Shown here: positions 1 to 6,499 of the stretch, piece by piece
How positions within the stretch are numbered: the stretch's first letter is position 1
Layout: each line of letters begins with the position of its first letter
Assembly (NCBI GenBank): GCA_028820035.1
Contig: JAPPKI010000443.1
Location: 1 to 11,586 of the forward strand
From: a bacterium
GTDB lineage: Bacteria; Actinomycetota; Acidimicrobiia; Acidimicrobiales; Bin134
Length of the DNA stretch: 11,586 bases
Direction of reading: 5' to 3'
Position numbers and translations under genes: made by a program
Notes under the pieces: model-generated
What the model saw: only the letters and a program-made list of their open reading frames with translations
The model's database searches: none
What the model was told of the DNA's origin: nothing

Positions 1-348
1 GCGGCTCAGGGTTCGGCCTGGGGGTTTATCGAAATTGACAGGGCGCTGAGGCAAGCCCATTTGGCCAATGAGCCACCATGGACTGCTCTCAAGAAGCTGG
101 CTCAAGAACTTGGTTCGACGGAACTCGAGGAACTGGCCGCATGGCTGATGTTGGCCGGCACTTCCGGATCTCGGGTGCGATCGTCCTTGCATGTCAAAGC
201 CCGAGGCTTGCGAGAGCGGGCCCTGAACGAGGCTGAGACTGAAGCCCAGCAGACCACCGAGCGCATGTCGCTCCCGGTTGTTCTGATGTTCTCGGCATTC
301 CTGGGACTCATCGGCTACCCGGCAATTGTCGCGATTCTGAGCACGTGA
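1..348 (+). CDS. TadC-like type II secretion F-family protein, C-terminal part (5' end outside window)
   Basis: The frame is open from base 1, so this is the last 115 residues of a longer gene and the TTG at 61 is not a real start. The fragment has the usual end of actinobacterial TadC/GspF-like proteins: a helical cytoplasmic stretch (motif ELEELAAWLMLAG, then VRSSL and LRERAL), a charged helix rich in E, A and T ending in TERMSLP, and one final hydrophobic helix (VVLMFSAFLGLIGYPAIVA) with the stop soon after. TadC forms the inner-membrane platform of the Tad/Flp pilus machine together with TadB and is powered by the TadA ATPase. The pilin-like genes directly downstream agree with this role. 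The family call rests on pattern recognition of the C-terminal half only; GspF versus TadC cannot be separated without the missing part. Confidence 0.82.
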   Translation, partial: AAQGSAWGFIEIDRALRQAHLANEPPWTALKKLAQELGSTELEELAAWLMLAGTSGSRVRSSLHVKARGLRERALNEAETEAQQTTERMSLPVVLMFSAFLGLIGYPAIVAILST

Positions 349-387
349 ATGCTCCAGCACGACATGACTCCAAAGTGCCAGCTTATC

Positions 388-403
388 GGCGGCTTGAACC
401 GCC
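388..403 (+). other. short GC hairpin between the TadC-like gene and the pilin candidate
   Basis: GGCGG (388-392) can pair with CCGCC (399-403) around a six-base loop CTTGAA. It lies in the 76-base gap before the pilin candidate and has no following T-run, so it is not a classical terminator. It might be a processing or attenuation site that lets pilin mRNA accumulate separately from the upstream machinery genes. That role is inference, and a five-base stem may be chance in GC-rich DNA. Confidence 0.25.
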
Positions 404-424
404 CCTATCGAGACCTCACCGGAG

Positions 425-631
425 ATGACATTGAGATTGTCCATCAAGTTTTGTCAATTTGTCGCCGCAGCACTGTCCGGACTCCAACAGCGAGTCCACC
501 GGGCGTGGCAAAGCGAGCGCGGAGACGTGACCTCGACAGTGATCATCATCGCGGTCTTGGTAGCCGCGGCCATTGCCGCTGGGGTGGTCATCACCACCTT
601 TATCTCCGACCAGACCAGCAAGATCAGTTGA
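425..631 (+). CDS. small Flp-like pilin candidate (68 aa)
   Basis: The protein has a basic amphipathic leader, then SERGDVTSTV (residues 30-39), a single hydrophobic helix (about 38-58), and a very short polar tail. This is the layout of Flp/type IVb pilins, in which a prepilin peptidase cuts after a glycine just before the hydrophobic stretch; here that would be after G33. The glutamate usually found at position +5 of mature pilins is absent (T is there), so it may be an atypical pilin or another small pseudopilin. GGAG at 421-424 touches the ATG at 425 and is too close for it; TTG at 431, six bases downstream of the GGAG, is a plausible true start giving 66 residues. The stop overlaps the next start (TTGA, 628-631). 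Placement between a TadC-like gene and TadE-like genes supports the pilin call. Confidence 0.55.
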   Translation: MTLRLSIKFCQFVAAALSGLQQRVHRAWQSERGDVTSTVIIIAVLVAAAIAAGVVITTFISDQTSKIS

Positions 632-1035
632 TCAAGCAGGGCAAGGCCAACCAAGGAACCGAGGGCGAGCGTGGCGAGGTGACAACCACTGTCCTCGTGA
701 TTCCCATTGCCATGCTCACAGTTCTTCTGATTGTTCAAGCAGCCCTGGTCTCCCATGCCCAAGCCATCGTCGACGCAGCCGCCCAAGACGGCGCCCAAGC
801 CGGCCAGGGAGCATCGGGGAACGAGGATGTGGCCCGAGCCGCTGCTCAGTCCACCATCGGAACGTATGCCGAAAACCTATTGTCGAACGTCCACATCTCT
901 TCTCACACCAGTCGTTCGCAGCTCTCGGTGACCGTAGAGGCCACGGTGAAGTCGCTGATCCCTGGATACAGGCCAACAATCTCTTCTACTGCCGCAGGTT
1001 CGCGCGAAGTCTTCATTCCCGTGAATCAAAGATGA
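628..1035 (+). CDS. TadE-like minor pseudopilin 1 (135 aa)
   Basis: The start is TTG at 628, chosen because it overlaps the preceding stop as TTGA and keeps a short leader; the frame is open further upstream, but that part is antiparallel in sense to the pilin frame and carries no family signal. The protein has a 16-residue polar leader ending in GERG, then EVTTTVLVIPIAM and a hydrophobic helix (about 18-40), followed by an alanine- and glutamine-rich segment (AIVDAAAQDGAQAGQG) and a small beta-rich domain. TadE-family proteins are minor pseudopilins processed by the prepilin peptidase and needed for Flp pilus assembly. The ERGEVT segment closely resembles the ERGDVT of the gene before it. 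Its stop overlaps the next start (ATGA, 1032-1035). No cysteines. Confidence 0.74.
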   Translation: MIKQGKANQGTEGERGEVTTTVLVIPIAMLTVLLIVQAALVSHAQAIVDAAAQDGAQAGQGASGNEDVARAAAQSTIGTYAENLLSNVHISSHTSRSQLSVTVEATVKSLIPGYRPTISSTAAGSREVFIPVNQR

Positions 1036-1481
1036 ATCCCTGTCGCCGGTGGTGTAACCGGCTCGGCAATAGCCAGGAGCGAGGCAGCAGCGTGGTCGGA
1101 CTGACGATTCTCACCCCGTTAATGGCCATGCTCTTGCTCTTCGTCGTGGCTGCCGGTCGAGTCGGTGTGGTCGAAAGCAAGTTGACAACCGCGGCCCGCA
1201 ATGCGGCCCGGGCAGCAACACAATCCCAGTCTCCATCAACGGCTCAGATGGCAGCAGTCACAACGGCAGAATCCACCCTGAACCAGTTGGATATTGGCTG
1301 CCACAGAGGACCCCAAGTTCGTGTCCGGGAGATGAATCTTGGGCCAGGCGGCAAGGTTCATCTCCAGGTGTCTTGCGCGGTGCGATTGTCCGACCTGACT
1401 CTGCTCAAAATCCCCGGCACCCGCACGGTTGTCGCTGAGTTCACCTCTGTGGTGGATCACTATCGAAGCGGAGTCTCGTAG
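1032..1481 (+). CDS. TadE-like minor pseudopilin 2 (149 aa)
   Basis: The ATG at 1032 overlaps the previous stop (ATGA). The leader is basic (residues 1-18, ending QERG), followed by a hydrophobic helix (about 20-42, SVVGLTILTPLMAMLLLFVV) and then GRVGVVESKLTTAARNAARA, the typical post-helix segment of TadE/TadG-like proteins in which A/R-rich residues follow the membrane helix. The globular part has a cysteine pair, C90 and C115, that could form an extracytoplasmic disulfide, and ends VVAEFTSVVDHYR, a usual TadE ending. Two bases separate its stop from the next start. The role is inferred from family and context: a minor subunit or assembly factor of the Flp pilus. Confidence 0.75.
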   Translation: MNPCRRWCNRLGNSQERGSSVVGLTILTPLMAMLLLFVVAAGRVGVVESKLTTAARNAARAATQSQSPSTAQMAAVTTAESTLNQLDIGCHRGPQVRVREMNLGPGGKVHLQVSCAVRLSDLTLLKIPGTRTVVAEFTSVVDHYRSGVS

Positions 1482-1483
1482 TT

Positions 1484-1981
1484 GTGTACTGGCGTACTTC
1501 TCAATGGTGGCCTGGTTCTTCCCAACGGCGGAGACGTTGTCGAAGCCAGACCTGGGCTGGGACGTCGGGATGTCATCAAAGAGGCCAAGTCAGCGTGTTC
1601 TTCGTTGTCTTAGCCGTCGCGCTGGTCATGCTCGGCGGTCTGGCGTACGACGGTGCCCAGATCCTGAACGCCAAGCGAACCGCTTCAGGATTGGCCCTGG
1701 AGGCAGCCAGAGCTGGTGCCCAGGCAATCTCAAGTGAGTCGATTTACCAAGAACCTGGGAACGTGTCCGTTGACCCGACGTTAGCTCAAGTCGCCGCCGC
1801 CGAATACTTAGGCCAGCACAAGAAGTGGTCGCTTTCGGTCCAGGGCGACACGGTTTCGACAACAGTCTGGTTCACCCAGCCTCTTCTGATCCTCTCAATA
1901 CTCGGCCTTGATTCACGCCAAGTGGCCGGCTCGGCCACCGCCCGAGCGGTCCGAGGCGTACAGACAGGAGATGACCTATGA
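1484..1981 (+). CDS. TadE/TadG-like pseudopilin 3 (165 aa)
   Basis: The start is GTG at 1484 with a GGAG about ten bases upstream. The 34-residue leader is unusually long and basic (RRRRCR at 15-20) and ends HQRG, followed by QVSVFFVVLAVALVMLGGLA, a membrane helix at about 36-56. After it come YDGAQILNAKRTASGLALEA and ARAGAQAI, the hallmark segment of actinobacterial TadG-like/TadE-like Tad proteins. The C-terminal half has a region matching the usual beta-strand pair VSTTVWF and ends with VAGSATARAVRG, another common ending in this group. The first helix lacks the following von Willebrand domain of true TadG, so it is a short TadE/G-like form. The stop overlaps the next start by ATGA (1978-1981). 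Confidence 0.74.
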   Translation: MYWRTSQWWPGSSQRRRRCRSQTWAGTSGCHQRGQVSVFFVVLAVALVMLGGLAYDGAQILNAKRTASGLALEAARAGAQAISSESIYQEPGNVSVDPTLAQVAAAEYLGQHKKWSLSVQGDTVSTTVWFTQPLLILSILGLDSRQVAGSATARAVRGVQTGDDL

Positions 1982-4959
1982 ATCTGAATAGAGAATTCCG
2001 TCAGGAGCTTGTGCGCGGCTTGGGCTCTGCCACATTGCTGGCCGGCCTGCTGCTAGGGATTCCGATACTTCTCATCGCCGGAGTGGGTTGGCCATTGCCC
2101 AGAGGGTTGCCATCAGGTTCAGACGCATTGGCCGCCATCAAGACAGGTGCCATTCCCGCATCCCTGATCTTGAATTTGATCTCAGTCGTCGTGTGGGTTT
2201 TGTGGCTTCAATTGCTGGCTGGACTAGGAGTCGAGGTTTGGGCCCACTTTCATGGTCGAGTTGCCCCTCGAGTTGTTCTGGTGCCCTCGTTTGTCCAGCG
2301 CTTATCCGCTCGTCTTTTGGGAACAGCTCTGTTCGTTGCATTCTCAGTTCAGAATCCCGGAACCGCCATAGCCGCCAACCAGGACCTCCTTGCCCCTACA
2401 ACAATCGAGTTAGACGTTGACTCCCTCGATGCGCAAAGTGATGCCCCGATCGCTCACAGCAGTGACAACCCCCACAGCATTGAGCCCTTTGACACGGAAC
2501 CATTTGTTCACACCGTGGAACGACGCGACAGCCTACAGATGCTGGCTGAACAGTACTTGGGCGATCCAGACAGATGGACTGAGGTGTTCGTGCTCAATCA
2601 TGGACAGGCGCAAGCAGATGGTGGCTCGCTTACCGATCCAACCCGACTACAACCAGGGTGGGAGCTTGTCCTCCCCACTGACGCCCGCCCTCCCGCTTCA
2701 GGTGAGTACAGCGCCTCAGATGACACACCACTACTTGGCAAGCCTTTCGTTGAATCTGACGACCTGCTGATCACGGTGCAGAGCGGAGACACGCTGTGGA
2801 ACCTGGCGGATCACCATCTCGACGACCCCGACAGATGGGTTGACATCTACGAGTCCAACCAGAACATCATCCAAGACCCCAACGTGATCTTGCCCGGATG
2901 GCAGCTTCAAATACCCGACCATGATCCTGAGCTAACCATTGTTGAACTTTCTGTCCAATCACCGTCCGAACCAGCCGACCACTCCACTGTGGCAACCCAA
3001 CCACCACCCCAGCCAGCCGATCATTACGTCCCGGTAGGCCAGCCATCAGCGGACCCGGCCGACCTCCCAGCCCGGGCAATTGCTTACACCACTGCCAGGG
3101 CGACCGTGACCACCAACGTCCCATCGAACAGACCCGACGGACAATCTGCTTCCAGCAAGCAGTTGATATTCACACTAGGAGGTCTGGGAGTGTTCGCTAG
3201 CAGCCTTGGCTGGGTGCTGGCCCGGCTCCGCAGGACTCAGCGTCGCCGACTGCCGAACGGTCGCATGCCCCTTCCACCTTCTCAGAAGGCCGTCCAACTA
3301 GATCAGCAATTGCAAGCCGCATCCGATCCCAACCGCGCTCTCTTCTTGGATGCCGCCTTACGGGTCATGTCTTCCCGGTTGGCAGGCGATCCGCCGCCCG
3401 AGGTCATCGGGGTAACCCTGGATGTGGACAGTGTTTCAATCCACCTCAACTCTCCTTCCGCCGCGCCCCCCGGATTCCACACCAGCACGGACAGCAAGAC
3501 TTGGACGCATTCGAAGGACGTAGTGCTGGAACCGCTTCTCGCTGAAGCCGACGGTGTACCGGCACCGCTCCCCACCCTGGCCACCTTTGGCAAGAGTGAT
3601 GGCAAGGAATGCTTATTGAACCTTGAACATCTAGTGGCGGTGAGCCTGGAAGGAGATTCAAGAGCGATCATCGATCTGTGCGCCGCTATAGCCATCCAAC
3701 TGGCCAGTAGTCATTTGGCCGATGACCTCACGGTCATCTGTGTGGGCTTCGGTCAAGAGCTGGCAGTGTTCGAGCGGGTCGAATACGTCCCGGATGTGGC
3801 CTCAGCCATCGAGCGAATCAGGCATCAACAGCGTCAGAACCAAGCCTTGTTTGGACATCATTCGCTTCCTTTCAACAGCAGATTCGGAAGCAGCGGTGAC
3901 TATTGGCACCCCCTGGTGACCTTGGTTCCCCACCGTCAAGAGACACTTGGCCTTCTCGAATTATGTGGTTCATCGGTATGTGTTGTTGCTCACGGACTCG
4001 AAGGAGCACCTTGGGTAGCCCAATTCGATGAGGATGGTCTGCTGTTGCAGCCAATCGGCCTTCGGCTAGAAGCTCACGGCCTGCCTGATTCTGACGTCAC
4101 CGCCTTTGCCGAATTGGCCTCCTCGGCAAAGGACACCGAGGGCGTGGTGTTGACAGTAGCCAAGCCCAACAACAAACCCTCCTCTCCGGAACCAATGATT
4201 GTTGATATTGAAGTTCGGGTAATGGGATCGGTGGACGTTCTCGGCGCTGCGCAACCGTTTACCTCCCGCCGAGCGCTGGATCTGGTGACCTACCTGGCCT
4301 TCCACCCTGAGGGAGCTGACCGAGATCAGTTAAGGACCCAGATTTGGCCACCAGACGATCCTCCTTCTGAGTCAACCCTGGCCAATACGGTGAGTCGGGC
4401 CCGAAAAGCGCTGGGCATCAATGATGACGGCGAGCCCTACTTGCCGAGAGTTAGCCCAGAGGGGATTTATCAGCTGCGAACAGAGGTGGGAACTGATGTT
4501 GGCAGGTTCGAAGCTCTCGTCTCCGCCGCCCGCACCGATAACGGGGAACGTGGCCGAGAACGGCTTCAAACCGCTCTCGAACTGGTTCGGGGGACCCCCT
4601 TCACCGGGGGCGTTGGAGACATGTACCGATGGGCCGATTTCGGTCTTCGGACCCGAATCGACTGCTTGGTGGACAACACGGCTCATGATCTGGCCAAAAG
4701 GTGCATTGATGTCGGCGATTTCCAAGGCGCTCGACAAGCGGTGATGACCAGTCTCCAATTGGTGGGCGTTTGCGAGGAGTGCTACCGCTGGCGGTTGATG
4801 GCGGCAGCCGAGAACCCCACCGAGGTGCGCCAGATCATGACCGAACTGGTGGGCTTGCTCCGGCGGGAGAGCGACCAGCCTGAGGCTGACGATCTGATCA
4901 GTGCCGATCTGTTGGAACTGTACGAGCAGCTCATGTCGGGCCGAATGGTGTTCAGCTAG
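1978..4959 (+). CDS. membrane protein with two LysM domains and C-terminal SARP/BTAD regulatory domain (993 aa)
   Basis: Likely hydrophobic helices are at about 18-38, 63-85 and 113-132. Two LysM domains follow: about 176-233 (VERRDSLQMLAEQYL ... LQPGWELVLP) and 264-312 (VQSGDTLWNLADHHL ... ILPGWQLQIP). A proline-rich linker leads to a fourth helix (396-415) followed by ARLRRTQRRR. Residues about 440-740 form a domain I cannot name with certainty; it recalls a degenerate FtsK/EccC-like fold without a Walker A motif. From 743 there is a winged helix of the OmpR/SARP type (STLANTVSRARKALG near 798-812), then a BTAD domain (about 838-985). Basic segments after helices 2 and 4 put the LysM part outside and the C-terminus inside. 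Such LysM-BTAD proteins occur beside tad genes in other Actinobacteria, to my knowledge without a defined function. I infer that it senses the cell wall or pilus and regulates transcription. It closes the pilus operon, and its stop overlaps that of the convergent lipoprotein gene. Confidence 0.83.
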   Translation: MNLNREFRQELVRGLGSATLLAGLLLGIPILLIAGVGWPLPRGLPSGSDALAAIKTGAIPASLILNLISVVVWVLWLQLLAGLGVEVWAHFHGRVAPRVVLVPSFVQRLSARLLGTALFVAFSVQNPGTAIAANQDLLAPTTIELDVDSLDAQSDAPIAHSSDNPHSIEPFDTEPFVHTVERRDSLQMLAEQYLGDPDRWTEVFVLNHGQAQADGGSLTDPTRLQPGWELVLPTDARPPASGEYSASDDTPLLGKPFVESDDLLITVQSGDTLWNLADHHLDDPDRWVDIYESNQNIIQDPNVILPGWQLQIPDHDPELTIVELSVQSPSEPADHSTVATQPPPQPADHYVPVGQPSADPADLPARAIAYTTARATVTTNVPSNRPDGQSASSKQLIFTLGGLGVFASSLGWVLARLRRTQRRRLPNGRMPLPPSQKAVQLDQQLQAASDPNRALFLDAALRVMSSRLAGDPPPEVIGVTLDVDSVSIHLNSPSAAPPGFHTSTDSKTWTHSKDVVLEPLLAEADGVPAPLPTLATFGKSDGKECLLNLEHLVAVSLEGDSRAIIDLCAAIAIQLASSHLADDLTVICVGFGQELAVFERVEYVPDVASAIERIRHQQRQNQALFGHHSLPFNSRFGSSGDYWHPLVTLVPHRQETLGLLELCGSSVCVVAHGLEGAPWVAQFDEDGLLLQPIGLRLEAHGLPDSDVTAFAELASSAKDTEGVVLTVAKPNNKPSSPEPMIVDIEVRVMGSVDVLGAAQPFTSRRALDLVTYLAFHPEGADRDQLRTQIWPPDDPPSESTLANTVSRARKALGINDDGEPYLPRVSPEGIYQLRTEVGTDVGRFEALVSAARTDNGERGRERLQTALELVRGTPFTGGVGDMYRWADFGLRTRIDCLVDNTAHDLAKRCIDVGDFQGARQAVMTSLQLVGVCEECYRWRLMAAAENPTEVRQIMTELVGLLRRESDQPEADDLISADLLELYEQLMSGRMVFS

Positions 4960-6365
4960 CCGACGGAAGTCTGCTCTTCCCTCTTCTTATGGCTGCGGCG
5001 GCGGATCCACCAGATCAGAGCGGCAATCACCGCAATGATGGGGAGGAAGGGCAGCAGGACACCGACCACGATCAGGATCACGCTGAACACGGCCACCACA
5101 CCGCTGGCGCCGTCGGAGACGGAGTCGCCGAAGCCGGGCAGGGCGTCGTCGGTGTCAACCTGCACCCACACCACCGACTCGCCCCACACCTCATCCAGCT
5201 CAGTGCCGTCGAAGTCCACGGGGATGGCCGTTACCTCCAGCTCGATGGGCAGGCCTCTGGTGGCCACCCGGCCCGCTAGGCGGCCCTCTTCGATGGGGAG
5301 GGTGAGGACTGCGGCCATGAGCTCGTTGGCCTCGATGCGGCTGAAGCGGCCCTGGATGGTTTGGAAGTTGTCCAGGTTGAGGCGGAGGTTGCGGGTGCTC
5401 ACCTCCACGTCGGTGAGGGCCGAGGTGCCGGTGTTCTCCACCTCCAAGCAGAGGTAGACCTCGGCGTCGGGCTCCACGGTGATGTTCTGCACACCCAGGC
5501 ACGGGTCGTCGGCGTCTTCGGACACCCAGGCGGTGACCAAGATCCCGGTGTCGGGCAACACCGTGGGCGACTGGGTGATCGACAGCGTGATGGTGGCTAG
5601 ATCGACCTGGTCTTGCAGGGTGCGGAGCTGACCCCGCAGCCGCTCCAGGGTGGTCTCGCGGTCGAGCAGCTCCCGCTCGAGCTCGGCCACGTCTTCGAGA
5701 TCGGTGGCCTGTTGGAGGAAGTTCCGCAGGCGCTCCACGCTGGCCTCGGCAGTGATGATGCGGCTGCGCAGATCGACGATGATCTCGGTCACGTCGTCGG
5801 AGCTGATTGACTGGTCGACCAGCTTGCCCACCCCCGACAGCCGTTCGAGGGCGGTGGAAAAGTCGGCAGGCAGCACCTTGAAGGTGATGGCGGTGCGGGG
5901 CCGGGGCTCGGTTCGGGTGGTTTGGGAGAACACGATGCCGCCCAGGCCCTGCACGATGGCCACTGCTTCACGGCTGGCCGCTTCCACGCCTTCGGCCTGC
6001 ACGGAGATTTCGGCGGTGTAGATGATGTCGCGGCCCAGATCAGCGGGGGTGAGGGCGGTGGGAACGGCCAAGCCGTTGTCGCCGCTGAGCCGTGTCACCT
6101 CGACGACTTCGGCGTCGTCGCTCGCAGCCTCTTCCATCGCCGCTTCATCAGACATTGCTTCGGCCACCTGTGCTGGACCCGAATCATCGCCCGAGTCTTC
6201 CGTCGGCATATCGAAATCGGCTGGCTCGGGTGCGTAGCCGGCGTCGTCATCACCATTGACACCGCAGGCGGCAAACAGCACAAAGAAGGCGCTGAACAGC
6301 GCCAGCACAGTGAAGATGAGTCGGCGGCGTCGGGTTCTGGTTGGAGTGCGGTTGGCGTCGGACAT
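4956..6365 (-). CDS. DUF4349 lipoprotein with acidic linker and C-terminal membrane helix (469 aa)
   Basis: The ATG at 6363-6365 is preceded by GGGGGAGG about six bases upstream, a strong ribosome binding site. An N-terminal basic segment (RTRRRRL) and hydrophobic stretch end in LFAAC, a reasonable lipobox with C34 as the lipidated residue. Residues 36-90 are an acidic low-complexity linker. Residues about 112-264 match DUF4349: RDIIYTAEISVQAE, then FKVLPADFSTALERL, and a predicted coiled coil (about 198-254) ending DLATITLSI. A CARDB/DUF11-like beta region with two cysteines (C289, C306) follows (VENTGTSALTDVEV). The protein ends with a long hydrophobic segment (424-454) and RRRSHKKREE, which would lie in the cytoplasm. 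It may thus be anchored at both ends. The DUF4349 function is unknown. An ECF-type promoter lies upstream, and the gene is divergent from the sigma factor. Confidence 0.84.
   Translation of the reverse strand: MSDANRTPTRTRRRRLIFTVLALFSAFFVLFAACGVNGDDDAGYAPEPADFDMPTEDSGDDSGPAQVAEAMSDEAAMEEAASDDAEVVEVTRLSGDNGLAVPTALTPADLGRDIIYTAEISVQAEGVEAASREAVAIVQGLGGIVFSQTTRTEPRPRTAITFKVLPADFSTALERLSGVGKLVDQSISSDDVTEIIVDLRSRIITAEASVERLRNFLQQATDLEDVAELERELLDRETTLERLRGQLRTLQDQVDLATITLSITQSPTVLPDTGILVTAWVSEDADDPCLGVQNITVEPDAEVYLCLEVENTGTSALTDVEVSTRNLRLNLDNFQTIQGRFSRIEANELMAAVLTLPIEEGRLAGRVATRGLPIELEVTAIPVDFDGTELDEVWGESVVWVQVDTDDALPGFGDSVSDGASGVVAVFSVILIVVGVLLPFLPIIAVIAALIWWIRRRSHKKREEQTSVG
4965..4980. terminator. 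weak inverted repeat at the convergent gene junction
   Basis: GGAAG (4965-4969) pairs with CTTCC (4976-4980) around a six-base loop, just after the stop of the LysM-BTAD gene and inside the last codons of the lipoprotein gene. On the + strand it is followed by CTCTTCTTAT, which is only moderately T-rich. It could be a weak terminator for the pilus operon; the stem is short, so this is a low-confidence call and no better candidate was seen at this junction. Confidence 0.25.
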
Positions 6366-6397
6366 GGATTTCCTCCCCCGTGAGTGGTGACAAGTAA

Positions 6398-6423
6398 GAC
6401 GACGGCCAAGCTCGCTGGGTTCC
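6398..6423 (-). promoter_or_regulatory. ECF-type promoter of the DUF4349 lipoprotein gene
   Basis: Read on the - strand, GGAAC (6423-6419) is followed after 17 bases by CGTC (6401-6398). This is the -35/-10 layout of many ECF sigma factors, including the SigM-type GGAAC-N16-18-CGTC described in mycobacteria. A transcript starting about seven bases downstream would have a leader of roughly 25 bases that includes the strong GGGGGAGG ribosome binding site. The divergent gene encodes an ECF sigma factor, so direct control by it is the simplest inference. There is also a CGTC three bases earlier, at a spacing of 14. Confidence 0.6.
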
Positions 6424-6499
6424 CCGAGCGATCAACTAATGGTGTGTTGCTGGTGGGTACCCTCAGGGCATCAGGGGAGCTGCTGACGACACAGATCTG

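Noticed and set aside
337..352. CACGTG core resembling a parS site, attractive because parB is in the window
   Set aside because: Only the central CACGTG and two flanking bases agree with the parS consensus; the left arm does not match and the site overlaps the end of a coding region.
349..627. Open frame upstream of the first TadE-like gene, starting at ATG 349
   Set aside because: It overlaps the pilin candidate in another frame, its translation is arginine- and histidine-rich without family features, and TTG 628 with the TTGA overlap gives a normal TadE-like protein.
573..1031. In-frame extension upstream of the second TadE-like gene
   Set aside because: It covers the first TadE-like gene out of frame and has shadow-type composition; the ATG at 1032 fits the overlap pattern of the operon.
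1757..1781. GGAAC-N16-CGTT inside the third pseudopilin gene, resembling an ECF promoter
   Set aside because: The -10 part is CGTT, not CGTC, and it lies in mid-gene with no downstream start nearby.
5922..6383. 153-residue + strand frame opposite the lipoprotein gene
   Set aside because: It is a shadow of the lipoprotein coding sequence and would run into that gene's ribosome binding site region.
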